Shown: positions 17,904-29,012, numbered from the stretch's first letter. The stretch: DNA of 64,000 nt from Proteus alimentorum (GCF_002607735.1 NZ_NBVR01000027.1:1-64000), one strand, 5' to 3'. Notes: generated from the letters alone by a model not told the origin. Made by a program: numbers and translations.

Positions 17904-18824
17904 ATGGATAAAATAAAAGCATCAGAAGTGTTTGTTACCATTGTGAAGCAGGGAAGCATGATAAAAGCTGCGGATTATCTAGGTATGTCTAGAGCCATGG
18001 TGACGCGCTATTTAAATGAAATGGAGGAGTGGGCTGGAGTGCGTTTATTGCATAGAACGACACGCAAACAAAGCCTAACATCAGTCGGTGAAATGGTATA
18101 TGAACAGAGTTTACAGCTATTAGAAATGGCGGAACGTATTCCTGCCAATATTCCCAAAGAACGTCATCAAATCAGCGGTCTTGTCCGTATTACTAGTTCA
18201 CAATCGTTAGCAAATAGTATTTTGTCAGTGGCAATATGTGAGTTTATGCAACGTTATCCTTTAATTGCGGTTGATTTACAAATTACCAATCAAACGGTGA
18301 ATTTGGTGGAAGAACGTATTGATATTGCATTGCGTATTACGAATCATCTTGAGCCTAACTTAATTGCTCGCCCGCTAGCAACATGTCTTTCGGTGGTGTG
18401 TGCTCATAAAGATTACTTAGCAAAAAAAGGGATACCTCAAACGCCAGATGAACTCGCTCAGCATCAATGTTTAACCTACCGATTTTTTGGTCGTAGTTTA
18501 TGGGAATTTAATTTAGGTGATGAACGTTATTCAGTGCCTGTTGGCGGTAATTTAAGTGCAAATGAATCAGTTGTTTTATTGCAAGCGACGTTAAAAGGAG
18601 CTGGTATATCGCTACAGCCTTATTATTCAGCCAAACCTTATCTTGAAAGCGGTGAGTTAGAACAAGTCTTATCTAACTATCAAGCTCTACCGATGGGAAT
18701 TTATGCTGTTTTAGCGAGTCGGCAAAATATGCCCGCTGCTGTCAGAGTATTGCTGGATTTCTTAGTTGAGTGGTTTTCATCATCACCTTATTGGCTGGCT
18801 TTATCGGGTAAAAGCTTGAGTTAG
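17904..18824 (+). CDS. LysR-type transcriptional regulator (probable regulator of the MBL/DsbA operon)
   Basis: This 306-residue LysR-type protein has an N-terminal winged helix-turn-helix (about residues 1-60, with SMIKAADYLGMSRAMVTRYL) and a periplasmic-binding-like effector domain. It is transcribed divergently from the MBL-fold gene across 105 bp, the classical LysR arrangement, so it probably controls that operon. The last 24 bp overlap the 3' end of the convergent lysR gene. The effector is unknown. Confidence 0.9.
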   Translation: MDKIKASEVFVTIVKQGSMIKAADYLGMSRAMVTRYLNEMEEWAGVRLLHRTTRKQSLTSVGEMVYEQSLQLLEMAERIPANIPKERHQISGLVRITSSQSLANSILSVAICEFMQRYPLIAVDLQITNQTVNLVEERIDIALRITNHLEPNLIARPLATCLSVVCAHKDYLAKKGIPQTPDELAQHQCLTYRFFGRSLWEFNLGDERYSVPVGGNLSANESVVLLQATLKGAGISLQPYYSAKPYLESGELEQVLSNYQALPMGIYAVLASRQNMPAAVRVLLDFLVEWFSSSPYWLALSGKSLS

Positions 18825-19727
18825 TCGCTTAGGGTAATCTGATAACGTCTCTTTCATTACATCAATAAAATAGGAAACAAGTTGTGATGAAGGGCGATGT
18901 GACGGGGTAATTAAGCTGATGGTAAAGGGGATAGAAAAGCTTAAAGAGCGAAGACAAATAGACTTATCTAAGTAATCAAGTGCGGTGATCGGGTTAACAA
19001 TTGAAATGCCGATATTCTCACTCACCATGGCACAAATAGAGGCGGCACTTTGCGTTTCCATCACTAGCTGTCGTGTAATTCCATCTTTAATAAAAACGGT
19101 ATCAATCAATTGTCGATAGCTATCATTGGCAGACAAACTAATAAAACGCTGATTTTGAAAATCAGCAGGGTGTAACAATGGTTTTTGACACAATGGGTGA
19201 GACTTGGGTAAAACAGCAACTTCATTGAGAGTAAGTAAGGTTTCTTGTTGGGTTCCCGCAGGGGGTTGTGTGTGTTCAGTCAATCCTAAATCATAATGTT
19301 GAGCAGATAACCACTCTTCTAATAGCGGGGATTCTTGAGGAACAATGGTCAAGTTGACATCAGGATATGTATTTAGAAATTGTCGGCAAATTGAAGGTAA
19401 TAATGATTGAGCAAATGCGGGCAAGCAGGTGATATTCAATTCTGCTTGGTTAAAATGGCGAATGTTTTCAGCTGCGTTAATTATTCTATCTAAGCCATAA
19501 TAAGAACGTTGTACTTCCTCAAAAAAACGTAGCCCTTCCGTTGTGGGTTGTAAACGGCCTTTTATTCTATCAAATAATTTAAATGCTAATAGATGCTCAA
19601 GACGAGATAACTCTCTACTGACAGTGGGTTGTGATGTTTTCAGTAACTCTGCGGCTTCAGTAAGATTTTGAGTGGTCATCACAGCATGAAAAATTTCAAT
19701 GTGCCGCCAATTAAAAGGAGTTTTCAT
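18801..19727 (-). CDS. lysR: LysR, transcriptional activator of lysA
   Basis: The founding LysR-type regulator: 308 residues with an N-terminal helix-turn-helix (LTEAAELLKTSQPTVSRELSRLE) and an effector domain that senses diaminopimelate/lysine. It is divergent from lysA with a 112-bp gap, as in E. coli, which supports the assignment more strongly than sequence alone. The final 24 bp overlap the convergent LysR-type gene. Confidence 0.93.
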   Translation of the reverse strand: MKTPFNWRHIEIFHAVMTTQNLTEAAELLKTSQPTVSRELSRLEHLLAFKLFDRIKGRLQPTTEGLRFFEEVQRSYYGLDRIINAAENIRHFNQAELNITCLPAFAQSLLPSICRQFLNTYPDVNLTIVPQESPLLEEWLSAQHYDLGLTEHTQPPAGTQQETLLTLNEVAVLPKSHPLCQKPLLHPADFQNQRFISLSANDSYRQLIDTVFIKDGITRQLVMETQSAASICAMVSENIGISIVNPITALDYLDKSICLRSLSFSIPFTISLITPSHRPSSQLVSYFIDVMKETLSDYPKRLTQAFTR

Positions 19728-19839
19728 TGTCTATTCCTATATCACAGATGAATTGAGTGTAGCTTATTTGATATTTTTATTCCCTTGTAAGTTAATAAAT
19801 AATAATTTTATTCACCAGCGACTTTTATGAGTAGATAAC

Positions 19840-21081
19840 ATGACAACATCAATAACGATGGCTCAATACCAATTAGCACAAACTTATGGAACGCCATTAT
19901 GGATTTATCAAGGTGATACAATATCTCAGCGTATTGCTCAGCTTAAATCTTTTGATGTGGTTCGGTTTGCTCAAAAAGCGTGCTCCAATATTCATATCTT
20001 ACGTTTAATGAAAGCACAGGGTGTGAAAGTGGACTCTGTTTCATTAGGGGAGATTGAACGTGCTTTAGTTGCAGGTTATCAAGGTGGTAGAGAAAAAAGT
20101 GAGATTGTCTTTACGGCGGATTTACTGGATGAAAGAACCCTTGAACGTGTTGTTGAGTTAGATATTCCTGTTAATGCCGGTTCTATTGATATGCTTCGTC
20201 AATTAGGTGAACGCAATCAAGGGCATGCTGTTTGGATAAGAATTAATCCTGGATTTGGTCACGGACATAGTCAAAAAACCAATACAGGTGGTGAAAATAG
20301 TAAACATGGTATTTGGTATGAAGATGTGCCTGATGCGTTAGCGGTGATCCAACAATACAATCTAACTTTAGTTGGTTTTCATATGCATATTGGCTCTGGT
20401 GTTGATTATCAACATCTTGCTAGTGTCTGTGATGCGATGGTAGAGCAAGTGCTTACCTCTCAAGTTGATATTCAAGCCATTTCGGCAGGCGGTGGATTAT
20501 CAACACCTTATCAAGAGGGGGATGCGACAGTCGATTTGGAGCACTATTTTTCTTTATGGGATAAGGCTCGCCAGCGTATTGCACAACGTTTAGGGCATTC
20601 TGTTGAGTTAGAAATTGAGCCGGGACGTTTCTTAGTGGCTGAATCAGGTGTATTGATTTCACAAGTGAGAGCGGTTAAATCAATGGGAAGCCGTCATTAT
20701 GTGCTGGTGGATGCTGGATTTAGTGATTTAATGCGTCCTGCAATGTATGGCAGTTATCATCAAATTTCAGTTCTAGATAACCATGGTCAGATAAAACCAA
20801 TGACAGAATTACAAGAGACGATTGTGGCCGGTCCTTTGTGTGAATCAGGAGATGTTTTTACTCAGCAAGAGGGTGGCACCGTTGTTCCTCGTTTATTGCC
20901 TCAAGCACAAGTAGGTGATTATTTAGTTATTCATGATACGGGGGCTTACGGTGCTTCAATGTCATCAAATTATAATAGCCGACCACTTATTCCTGAAGTG
21001 TTGATAATAGAGGGCGTTCCTCAATTAATTCGTCGTCGCCAAACAATAGATGAGTTATTAGCATTAGAGTTAGATCTCTAG
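19840..21081 (+). CDS. lysA: Diaminopimelate decarboxylase
   Basis: PLP enzyme catalysing the last step of lysine synthesis. The 413-residue protein has the PLP-binding Lys46 in FAQKACSN, HMHIGSG, the EPGRFLVAESG motif, and the substrate-binding GPLCESGD with the cysteine of the dimer active site. It is divergent from its activator lysR and followed by a strong terminator. Confidence 0.97.
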   Translation: MTTSITMAQYQLAQTYGTPLWIYQGDTISQRIAQLKSFDVVRFAQKACSNIHILRLMKAQGVKVDSVSLGEIERALVAGYQGGREKSEIVFTADLLDERTLERVVELDIPVNAGSIDMLRQLGERNQGHAVWIRINPGFGHGHSQKTNTGGENSKHGIWYEDVPDALAVIQQYNLTLVGFHMHIGSGVDYQHLASVCDAMVEQVLTSQVDIQAISAGGGLSTPYQEGDATVDLEHYFSLWDKARQRIAQRLGHSVELEIEPGRFLVAESGVLISQVRAVKSMGSRHYVLVDAGFSDLMRPAMYGSYHQISVLDNHGQIKPMTELQETIVAGPLCESGDVFTQQEGGTVVPRLLPQAQVGDYLVIHDTGAYGASMSSNYNSRPLIPEVLIIEGVPQLIRRRQTIDELLALELDL

Positions 21082-21116
21082 TTAATCTTTTTTGATCTCA
21101 ATAATTTGATCTTAGT

Positions 21117-21158
21117 AAACACACCTCATGACTAAACGTGATGAGGTGTGTTTGTTTT
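21117..21158. terminator. Bidirectional terminator between lysA and fadE
   Basis: AAACACACCTCAT (21117-21129) pairs with ATGAGGTGTGTTT (21141-21153), a perfect 13-bp stem with an 11-nt loop. GTTTTAT follows on the plus strand. Confidence 0.9.
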
Positions 21159-21190
21159 ATCAGGGGAAATATTTCCCTTTCTATCGGTTG

Positions 21191-23638
21191 TTAAGCTGCT
21201 TTGTCTGTTTTGACTTTGTCAGCTTTCGGCTTTTTTGCAGGCACCGCCAATGCATCAAAGTCAAACTCATCAACATTGATACTCCGTAAGCGACTCTGCT
21301 CTGCTTTACGTAAGATATCGGCTTCTTCTTGAGTTACTCGTTTATCAGCCAGTGCTTTGTCCGCTAATTTATCTAATTGAGTAAAGCTAAATTTCTTCTC
21401 ATAGAGGCGACAAATACGGTCGAAAATAGGCTCAGCCGCTAAGATATCCAGTAGGGCTTCTTCCATTAAACCATGTGGATTATGCTCACTTGGTGTTAAG
21501 TATTGACCTCTACCAATGCGATCACGGGTTTCAGAAGGTTGTTGGATAAGTTGCGCTACTTTACTATCCAATTTATCTGATGGTAATTTTTGAGATTTAC
21601 CCAGTGGGAAAATAATTGCACGCATCGTGCCTGCAATAACACGGCTTGGAAAATTGCGTAGCAGTTCATCAATTGCATTCTCAGCTTGGTATAAACACTC
21701 TTTTACGCTCCAATGTACGAGAGGTAAATCTGCGGTATGGCGCCCTTCATCTTCATAACGCTTAAGCGCGGCAGAAGCGAGGAAGATATGACTTAATATG
21801 TCACCTAAACGTGCTGAAATACGCTCACGACGTTTTAAGCTTCCACCTAAAACTCCCATTGATACATCAGATAATAGCGCCATATTGGCACTCAGACGGT
21901 TAATTTGTTGATAATAACGACGGGTTTCATCATTAGTAGGTGCGTTACTTAATCGACCATTAGTGATGCCTAACCACAAACTACGTAAGGTATTACTTGC
22001 CACATGACCGATATGACCAAATAAAGCACGGTCAAAATCATGTAGGTTATTGTCTCGAGCAGCTGCAATTTCATCTAATACATAAGGGTGGCAACGGATA
22101 GCACCTTGACCATAAATGATCATGCTACGAGTTAAAATATTGGCACCTTCAACAGTGATGGCAATTGGAGAGCCTTGATAAGAGCGTGCGACAAAGTTTG
22201 ATGGCCCTAGGCTGATCCCTTTACCACCAACGATATCCATAGCATCAATAACGCCACGTTGTGCTCGATGAGTACAATGATATTTTACAATAGCTGATAA
22301 TACGGCGGGTTTTTCTCCCAGCATAATGCCTGTAGTAATTAAAGTTGCCGCAGAATCTAACAGATAGGCGTTACCCGCCAGACGTGCTAATGGCTCTTCA
22401 ATACCTTCCATTTTGCCAATTGGAATTTTGAACTGACGACGGACACGAGAATAAGCGCCTGTTGCCATTGCTACACTTTTTAACCCACCCGTCGAGTTTG
22501 AAGGTAGAGTAATGCCTCGGCCAACAGAGAGACATTCCACCAGCATTCTCCAACCTTGACCTGCCATTTTGGGTCCGCCAATGATGTAATCAATAGGAAC
22601 AAAAACATCTTTACCGCGGGTAGGACCATTCATAAATGGCACGTTCAATGGGAAATGACGATGACCGATTTCAACACCTTTGACATCAGTTGGAATTAAC
22701 GCGCAGGTAATGCCAGGATTTTCGTCATTACTTAACAGATGATCAGGATCACGTAATTTAAATGCTAATCCTAATACGGTCGCGATAGGGGCAAGAGTGA
22801 TATAGCGTTTATTCCATGTTAGACGAAGGCCAAGTACTTGCTCGCCTTGCCATTCACCCATACAGACAACGCCACTATCAGGAATAGCGCCTGCGTCGGA
22901 GCCAGCTTCAGGGCTTGTTAAGGCGAAACAAGGAATTTCATCCCCTTTGGCTAAACCTGGTAAATAGCGTTTTTTCTGCTCATCGGTACCGTAGTGTTGC
23001 AATAGTTCACCGGGGCCTAAAGAGTTAGGTACACCCACGGTGATGGCTAAAATACCAGACACTCCTGACAGCTTTTGCAATACGCGTGATTGTGCATAGG
23101 CTGAAAATTCTAACCCACCGTACTCTTTTTTAATGATCATCGCAAAGAAGCGATTATCTTTAAGGTATTGCCAAATTTCAGGAGGTAAATCAGCTAATTC
23201 ATGAGTGATTTCAAAGTCATTTGTCATGCGACAAACTTCTTCGACAGGTCCATCAAGGAACGCTTGCTCTTCAGCTGTTAGCTGTGGTTTAGGGTAATTA
23301 TGAAGTTGTTTCCAGTCGGGAGCACCACGGAAAAGCTCGCCTTCCCACCATGTTGTACCTGCATCAATAGCTTCTTGTTCTGTTTTAGACATAGAAGGCA
23401 TGACTTTTTGAAATGCTTTAAGTGCAGGTACTGAGATATAGGATCTACGAATAGAAGGAATAGTAAAGGGTAATAAAACCAATGCAACGGGAAGGAGTAA
23501 CCAGTAACTCCAAATATTAGCGATACCCATTACTAATGTATAAGCAATAAGTGCGAGGCTACTTACCGCGATACTGAATTTGCGATAACTAAGTAAGCCA
23601 ATAAGAACGATAAAAAGTACGATACTGAGTAGTGTCAT
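21191..23638 (-). CDS. fadE: Acyl-CoA dehydrogenase FadE
   Basis: First enzyme of fatty-acid beta-oxidation, an FAD-dependent acyl-CoA dehydrogenase. The 815-residue protein has the FadE-specific N-terminal hydrophobic segments (about residues 1-65), then the dehydrogenase domains with [12 protein letters not shown], and a long C-terminal extension of the FadE type ending in a Lys/Ala-rich tail. The neighbour gmhA is divergent, as in E. coli. A FadR-like site lies just upstream of the start. Confidence 0.97.
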   Translation of the reverse strand: MTLLSIVLFIVLIGLLSYRKFSIAVSSLALIAYTLVMGIANIWSYWLLLPVALVLLPFTIPSIRRSYISVPALKAFQKVMPSMSKTEQEAIDAGTTWWEGELFRGAPDWKQLHNYPKPQLTAEEQAFLDGPVEEVCRMTNDFEITHELADLPPEIWQYLKDNRFFAMIIKKEYGGLEFSAYAQSRVLQKLSGVSGILAITVGVPNSLGPGELLQHYGTDEQKKRYLPGLAKGDEIPCFALTSPEAGSDAGAIPDSGVVCMGEWQGEQVLGLRLTWNKRYITLAPIATVLGLAFKLRDPDHLLSNDENPGITCALIPTDVKGVEIGHRHFPLNVPFMNGPTRGKDVFVPIDYIIGGPKMAGQGWRMLVECLSVGRGITLPSNSTGGLKSVAMATGAYSRVRRQFKIPIGKMEGIEEPLARLAGNAYLLDSAATLITTGIMLGEKPAVLSAIVKYHCTHRAQRGVIDAMDIVGGKGISLGPSNFVARSYQGSPIAITVEGANILTRSMIIYGQGAIRCHPYVLDEIAAARDNNLHDFDRALFGHIGHVASNTLRSLWLGITNGRLSNAPTNDETRRYYQQINRLSANMALLSDVSMGVLGGSLKRRERISARLGDILSHIFLASAALKRYEDEGRHTADLPLVHWSVKECLYQAENAIDELLRNFPSRVIAGTMRAIIFPLGKSQKLPSDKLDSKVAQLIQQPSETRDRIGRGQYLTPSEHNPHGLMEEALLDILAAEPIFDRICRLYEKKFSFTQLDKLADKALADKRVTQEEADILRKAEQSRLRSINVDEFDFDALAVPAKKPKADKVKTDKAA

Positions 23639-23665
23639 AATAAACTCCTGTATTTAGCAAGAGAT

Positions 23666-23682
23666 CAGAGGTCAGACCTGTT
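23666..23682 (-). promoter_or_regulatory. FadR-like operator upstream of fadE
   Basis: CAGAGGTCAGACCTGTT contains the palindromic core GGTCAGACC and the GTT arm of the FadR consensus (CTGGTCNGACCAGTT type). It lies about 30-45 bp before the fadE start, where binding would block transcription. Confidence 0.55.
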
Positions 23683-23876
23683 GTTTGTTATTTAGATCTA
23701 ATTCAGTCACTAACTTTTATCAATATATTTACATTCTAATTACAATGTAGCTCACAAATTATTCGTAAATGAGAGAAGTTAGCATTTGTTCATAATAGGC
23801 ATCTTCTTTCATGACATTTAATCCGTTACACTGAGAAACAGAAAATTTCGATTACCCTTTCTGGAGTAAAAATCCT

Positions 23877-24455
23877 ATGTACCAAGATCTTATCCGTGGT
23901 GAATTAACAGAAGCAGCAGATACACTCTCTCGCTTTCTTCAAGATGACGCAAATATTGAAGCTATCCAAAAAGCTGCGGTGTTATTAGCAGATTCTTTTA
24001 AAGCTGGCGGTAAAGTATTATCTTGCGGTAATGGTGGCTCTCATTGTGATGCAATGCATTTTGCAGAAGAGCTAACTGGACGCTATCGCGAAAATCGCCC
24101 TGGTTATCCCGCCATTGCTATTTCAGATGTAAGCCATATTTCATGTGTAAGTAATGATTTTGGCTATGAATATATCTTCTCTCGTTATGTAGAAGCTGTG
24201 GGTAAAGAAGGTGACGTTTTACTGGGTATTTCAACCTCAGGCAATTCAGGCAATATCATCAAAGCAATTAGTGCTGCGCGTGAAAAAGGCATGAAAGTCA
24301 TTACGCTGACAGGTAAAGATGGCGGCAAAATGGACGGTACCGCAGATGTTGAAATTCGTGTACCGCATTTCGGTTACGCTGATCGTATTCAAGAAATTCA
24401 TATTAAAGTTATCCATATTCTGATCCAATTAATTGAAAAAGAAATGGAAAAATAA
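23877..24455 (+). CDS. gmhA: Phosphoheptose isomerase
   Basis: Converts sedoheptulose 7-phosphate to D-glycero-D-manno-heptose 7-phosphate for the lipopolysaccharide inner core. The 192-residue SIS-domain protein has [31 protein letters not shown] and the C-terminal HIKVIHILI helix. It lies between fadE and yafJ as in E. coli (lpcA). Confidence 0.97.
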   Translation: MYQDLIRGELTEAADTLSRFLQDDANIEAIQKAAVLLADSFKAGGKVLSCGNGGSHCDAMHFAEELTGRYRENRPGYPAIAISDVSHISCVSNDFGYEYIFSRYVEAVGKEGDVLLGISTSGNSGNIIKAISAAREKGMKVITLTGKDGGKMDGTADVEIRVPHFGYADRIQEIHIKVIHILIQLIEKEMEK

Positions 24456-24508
24456 TTTGTTGATATTGCTATAAATTAGCAATAAACATCGGCAAGAAGG
24501 AGTGAGCG

Positions 24509-25276
24509 ATGTGTGAGTTGTTAGGCATGAGTGCAAATGTACCGACAGACATTAATTTCAGTCTAAGTGGATTAATTCCAAGAGGTGGTAAAACTGGACC
24601 TCATAAAGATGGTTGGGGAATTACTTTCTACGAAGGATTGGGATGTCGTACATTTAAAGATCCTCAAGCTAGCGCAATTTCGCCAGTCGCTCGCTTTGTT
24701 CAAGAATATCCCATTAAATCAGAGGCTGTGATTGCTCATATTCGTCAAGCAAATCGAGGTAATGTCTCTTTAGAAAATACCCATCCTTTTACCCGTGAGT
24801 TATGGGGCAAAAATTGGACTTATGCGCATAATGGTCAACTAAAAGGTTATCAATCGCTTGAAACCGGGCGTTTTAGAGCCATAGGTCAGACGGATAGTGA
24901 AAAAGCGTTTTGCTGGATCTTAAATCAGCTCGAAAGTCGTTATAAACGAACGCCTGTCAATTGGCCTGCTGTATTTCGTTTTATCGCTGTTTTAGCCTCT
25001 CAATTAAAGCAAAAAGGGGTTTTTAATATGCTGTTGTCAGATGGTCGATTTGTAATGGCATATTGTTCAACCAATTTACATTGGATCACCCGTAAAGCGC
25101 CTTTCGGCAAAGCCAAATTACTTGATCAAGATGTCGAAATCGATTTCCAGCAACACACACAATCAGATGATGTGGTTTCTGTTATTTCAACATTGCCATT
25201 GACTGGAAATGAATCTTGGCAGCGTATTCCTGCGGGTGAGTTTGTTTTATTTGATCGTGGTGTGCGTATTCTGTAA
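24509..25276 (+). CDS. yafJ: Class II glutamine amidotransferase YafJ
   Basis: A 255-residue Ntn-hydrolase-type glutaminase domain with the nucleophilic Cys2 (MCELLGMSAN), the HIRQANRG and AHNGQLKG motifs. No synthase domain is attached and the acceptor substrate is unknown. It ends inside the convergent yafK gene: the two 3' ends overlap by 30 bp. Confidence 0.95.
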   Translation: MCELLGMSANVPTDINFSLSGLIPRGGKTGPHKDGWGITFYEGLGCRTFKDPQASAISPVARFVQEYPIKSEAVIAHIRQANRGNVSLENTHPFTRELWGKNWTYAHNGQLKGYQSLETGRFRAIGQTDSEKAFCWILNQLESRYKRTPVNWPAVFRFIAVLASQLKQKGVFNMLLSDGRFVMAYCSTNLHWITRKAPFGKAKLLDQDVEIDFQQHTQSDDVVSVISTLPLTGNESWQRIPAGEFVLFDRGVRIL

Positions 25277-26014
25277 CCATTTGCTTTCACTATTTTGTGA
25301 TAAATTAAGGACAGGGTTTACACTATTAGATGAAGTCAAAGTGCTATTAACGAAATAACGCCCATCTTGAACGGTAACAGATGGGATTTGTTTGCGTTCT
25401 TCAACATATTGGTAGGCAGGCATAAGCTGTTGCCAGAAATCCATATCTTTTGAATACTGATGTTTTTTCATATTTTCAGCGGTCATTTTAAAGGGAAAAA
25501 TATGAATATTAATCGTAGATTGACCGCCTTTTAGCGCCAATTCAGTATACTGATAAATTTCATCCATCACAGGATCAGTCATTGCATAGCAACCAACCGA
25601 TTTACATGCCCCGTGGATCATTAAAAAATCGCCAGTGTATCCTTTTGATTTATCATATTGATTAGGAAATCCCAGATTGATAGCTCGGTAAAATCGACTA
25701 TTCGGATTTAATTGTGAGAAATTAACCTGATAAAAACCCTCAGGGCTTTTTAAGTCACCTTGAAATTTTTTAGGCCCAAGACCTCCAGAATAGCTACAAA
25801 TAGGGTAAGTACGTACTTTTTCTAATTGCCCATCTAATTTTTCCGTATAAAGTTCAAGTAAGCTTTCTTCTTTAAAAATCTGAATATAGATAGGTTGGCC
25901 TGTACTTTTTTTAACAGGTTTCATTAGAAAGCTTGAACTATTTTCGGCGTTAACTAATAAGGAAATTAACATTAATGTTAAAAAACTGATTAGTTGTTTT
26001 GCGTGACTGGTCAT
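25247..26014 (-). CDS. yafK: L,D-transpeptidase-fold protein YafK (DpaA/LdtF)
   Basis: A YkuD-fold protein of 255 residues with an N-terminal signal (hydrophobic segment about 8-22, ending VNA) and the active site HGACKSVGC (H134, C137, C142). The E. coli protein detaches Braun lipoprotein from peptidoglycan. The chosen start (26014) gives a normal signal peptide and matches E. coli length; the reading frame stays open 110 codons further upstream but that segment resembles no family. The 3' end overlaps yafJ by 30 bp. Confidence 0.93.
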   Translation of the reverse strand: MTSHAKQLISFLTLMLISLLVNAENSSSFLMKPVKKSTGQPIYIQIFKEESLLELYTEKLDGQLEKVRTYPICSYSGGLGPKKFQGDLKSPEGFYQVNFSQLNPNSRFYRAINLGFPNQYDKSKGYTGDFLMIHGACKSVGCYAMTDPVMDEIYQYTELALKGGQSTINIHIFPFKMTAENMKKHQYSKDMDFWQQLMPAYQYVEERKQIPSVTVQDGRYFVNSTLTSSNSVNPVLNLSQNSESKWLQNTHTTIK

Positions 26015-26429
26015 GGTTTTATCAGAAAAATAGCTTAAAATTTGTTGATAAAGTAGATCGTAGATTGCTATGAAGCAATAAATTTGTAAATTAAAATCTG
26101 ATATGGTTTCTTTTCTTTTACAAAATATTCTGTATGAAATTTGAGCGTTCGTCGAAAAAGATGATATTTTAATTCGGTTTATACGAGTTGTTAACGTTTC
26201 AGTCAAAATAATATTCCCATTTGCTTGAGCTAAATCACTCGAATAGTCAGACAGGTTTAGGCTGAGATGATAAAATTCAGTTCGGCAGAATAAGAGAAAA
26301 TAGTAACAATTATCGGAGATAAATAACTTAAGGGTCAAAAACACCTTAAGATGTTTTTATTACAGAGTCGCTACATTTTCGGGGTGAATTTGTAGCTTAG
26401 GGTTTAACTGATAAACTTGTGCAAATCTT
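26015..26429. other. 415-bp intergenic region before nqrA
   Basis: This AT-rich stretch separates divergent yafK and nqrA. It holds a terminator-like near-palindrome at 26337-26358 (AAAAACACC / GATGTTTTT with one mismatch and TTAA loop). No conserved gene is seen. Just before nqrA there is no recognisable Shine-Dalgarno sequence. Promoters for both flanking genes should lie here, but I could not fix them with confidence. Confidence 0.6.
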
Positions 26430-27770
26430 ATGATTAAAATTAAAAAAGGACTCGACCTCCCAATTGCAGGAGCGCCTGCCCAAGTGATAGAAGACGGACC
26501 CGCGATTCGACGCGTAGCATTGCTAGGTGAAGAATATGTCGGTATGCGTCCTTCTATGATGGTTTCGGAAGGTGAGCATGTAAAAAAAGGGCAAATTCTT
26601 TTTGAAGATAAAAAGAATGCCGGTGTTGTTTTCACCAGCCCAGCTTGTGGTAAAGTCGTTGCAATTAACCGCGGCGAACGTCGTGTGTTCCAATCTATCG
26701 TTATCGAAATTGATGGCGACGAAGAAATCACCTTTAACCGTTATGATAGCTCAACGCTCTCAGATCTGACCCGCGAACAAGTTGAAGCTAACCTTGTTAA
26801 TTCGGGAATGTGGACTGCATTAAGGACTCGTCCTTATAGCCGTACTCCACATTTAGGCACAACACCTGTCGCCATTTTTGTCTCTGCGATGGATACAAAT
26901 CCGCTTGCAGCAGACCCTATGGTTATTATTGAGCAAAATGAGAAGGCATTTAATGATGGTCTTGTTGTTTTAACTCGTTTAACTGAAGGCAAAGTCTATG
27001 TTTGTCATGGTGAAAAATCACCGACAAAATTAAATGACGGACAAATTAGTTATAACCAATTTGCAGGCCCACATCCAGCAGGATTAGTTGGTACGCATAT
27101 CCATTTCTTAGAACCTGTGAGTGCTAAGAGAATGGTTTGGCATTTAAATTATCAAGATGTCATTGCTATTGGTTATTTGTTTACAACGGGTTCTTTATAT
27201 ACAGAGCGTGTTGTTGCATTAGCTGGCCCTCAAGTCAAAGCACCTCGTTTAGTGCGTACTCGCTTAGGGGCTGATCTCTATGAGTTAACTAAGGATCAAT
27301 TAGTTGATGGTGAAAACCGCATTATTTCTGGCTCTGTATTATGGGGATGGAAATCTGATGAGGCTCATCACTATTTAGGTCGTTTCCATAACCAAGTTTC
27401 TGTATTACGTGAAGGCCGTGATAAAGAGTTATTTGGTTGGGGGATGCCGGGTAGCGATAAATTTTCTATCACTCGTACAACTATCGGTCACTTCTTAAAA
27501 AATAAACGCTTTGCATTTACAACCACAATGAATGGTGGCGAACGTTCAATGGTACCAATTGGTAACTATGAGCGTGTGATGCCGTTAGACATTATGGCCA
27601 CGCATTTATTACGTGATTTAGTTGTAGGTGATACTGACAGTTCTCAAGCATTAGGTTGTTTGGAATTGGATGAAGAAGATTTGGGATTATGTACTTATGT
27701 TTGCCCAAGCAAATATGAGTATGGCCCAGCACTGCGCCAAGTATTGACCAAAATTGAGCAGGAAGGGTAA
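26430..27770 (+). CDS. nqrA: Na+-translocating NADH:quinone oxidoreductase subunit A
   Basis: NqrA is the peripheral cytoplasmic subunit implicated in ubiquinone binding. The 446-residue protein is colinear with Vibrio NqrA ([14 protein letters not shown], the GLVGTHIHF region, and [13 protein letters not shown] near the C-terminus). It is the first gene of an eight-gene nqr cluster with spacings under 80 bp. Its ATG lacks a clear Shine-Dalgarno sequence, unlike the downstream nqr genes. Confidence 0.97.
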   Translation: MIKIKKGLDLPIAGAPAQVIEDGPAIRRVALLGEEYVGMRPSMMVSEGEHVKKGQILFEDKKNAGVVFTSPACGKVVAINRGERRVFQSIVIEIDGDEEITFNRYDSSTLSDLTREQVEANLVNSGMWTALRTRPYSRTPHLGTTPVAIFVSAMDTNPLAADPMVIIEQNEKAFNDGLVVLTRLTEGKVYVCHGEKSPTKLNDGQISYNQFAGPHPAGLVGTHIHFLEPVSAKRMVWHLNYQDVIAIGYLFTTGSLYTERVVALAGPQVKAPRLVRTRLGADLYELTKDQLVDGENRIISGSVLWGWKSDEAHHYLGRFHNQVSVLREGRDKELFGWGMPGSDKFSITRTTIGHFLKNKRFAFTTTMNGGERSMVPIGNYERVMPLDIMATHLLRDLVVGDTDSSQALGCLELDEEDLGLCTYVCPSKYEYGPALRQVLTKIEQEG

Positions 27771-27773
27771 CTC

Positions 27774-29012
27774 ATGGGTTTGAAAAATTTATTTGAAAAA
27801 GTAGAGCACCATTTTGAGCCCGGTGGCAAATTAGCAAAATGGTATGTACTTTATGAGGCAGTGACCACGGTATTCTATACGCCGGGTACTGTTACGCGTA
27901 ATGGTGGGCATGTTCGTGACACCATTGACCTAAAACGCATGATGATTTTAGTTTGGTTAGCCGTTTTCCCAGCAATGTTTTGGGGAATGTATAACGTCGG
28001 TCATCAAGCGATCCCTGCACTTAATCAGTTATATAGTGGTGCTGAATTACAGCAAATTATTGCTTCAGATTGGCATTATCGCCTTGCTGAGTTCCTCGGT
28101 GCATCATTAACAACAGATGCAGGATGGGCAAGTAAGATGCTACTTGGTGCAACTTACTTTTTACCTATTTATCTTGTTGTTTTTGCGGTGGGTGGATTTT
28201 GGGAAGTTCTTTTTGCCTTTATTCGTGGCCATGAAATTAACGAAGGTTTCTTTGTTACATCAATCTTATTTGCCTTGATCGTACCGCCAACATTACCACT
28301 TTGGCAGGCTGCATTAGGTATTACGTTTGGTGTTGTTATCGCGAAAGAAATCTTTGGTGGTACAGGGCGTAACTTCTTAAACCCAGCGTTAGCTGGTCGT
28401 GCATTCTTGTTCTTTGCTTATCCTGCTCAAATTTCAGGTGATCTGGTTTGGACTGCTGCTGACGGCTTCTCTGGTGCGACACCATTATCACAATGGTCTG
28501 TATCGGGGGAAAGTGCATTAGTAAATACCGTCACTCAACAACCTATCTCTTGGATGGATGCTTTCCTTGGATATATTCCAGGGTCGATCGGTGAAGTTTC
28601 AACACTGATGATTTTAATCGGCGGTGCTGTCATTCTTTTTGCTCGCATTGCTTCATGGCGTATTGTCGCAGGGGTAATGGTGGGCATGATTGCAATGTCA
28701 TACCTGTTTAACCTCATCGGTTCAGATACCAATCCTCTCTTCTCAATGCCTTGGCACTGGCACTTAGTATTAGGTGGTTTTGCTTTCGGTATGATGTTTA
28801 TGGCAACAGATCCAGTATCCGCATCGTTTACTGATAAAGGTAAATGGGCTTACGGTATTTTGATTGGCGTAATGGCTGTGCTTATTCGTGTCGTCAATCC
28901 TGCTTACCCAGAAGGTATGATGCTGGCAATCTTATTCGCAAACTTATTTGCACCACTGTTCGATTACGTGGTTGTTCAGGCGAATATTAAGCGGAGAAAA
29001 GCTCGTGGCTAA
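27774..29012 (+). CDS. nqrB: Na+-NQR subunit B
   Basis: Multi-spanning membrane subunit that carries a covalent FMN and riboflavin and is part of the sodium path. The 412-residue protein has about ten membrane segments and the flavinylation motif SGAT with the acceptor Thr236, the same number as in Vibrio. It starts 3 bp after nqrA with a GGAAGGG ribosome-binding site and its end overlaps nqrC by 8 bp. Confidence 0.97.
   Translation: MGLKNLFEKVEHHFEPGGKLAKWYVLYEAVTTVFYTPGTVTRNGGHVRDTIDLKRMMILVWLAVFPAMFWGMYNVGHQAIPALNQLYSGAELQQIIASDWHYRLAEFLGASLTTDAGWASKMLLGATYFLPIYLVVFAVGGFWEVLFAFIRGHEINEGFFVTSILFALIVPPTLPLWQAALGITFGVVIAKEIFGGTGRNFLNPALAGRAFLFFAYPAQISGDLVWTAADGFSGATPLSQWSVSGESALVNTVTQQPISWMDAFLGYIPGSIGEVSTLMILIGGAVILFARIASWRIVAGVMVGMIAMSYLFNLIGSDTNPLFSMPWHWHLVLGGFAFGMMFMATDPVSASFTDKGKWAYGILIGVMAVLIRVVNPAYPEGMMLAILFANLFAPLFDYVVVQANIKRRKARG

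Noticed and set aside
26015..26344. N-terminal extension of yafK by 110 codons
   Set aside because: The family start with a normal signal peptide is at 26014; the extension shows no homology and would put the signal sequence in the middle of the protein.
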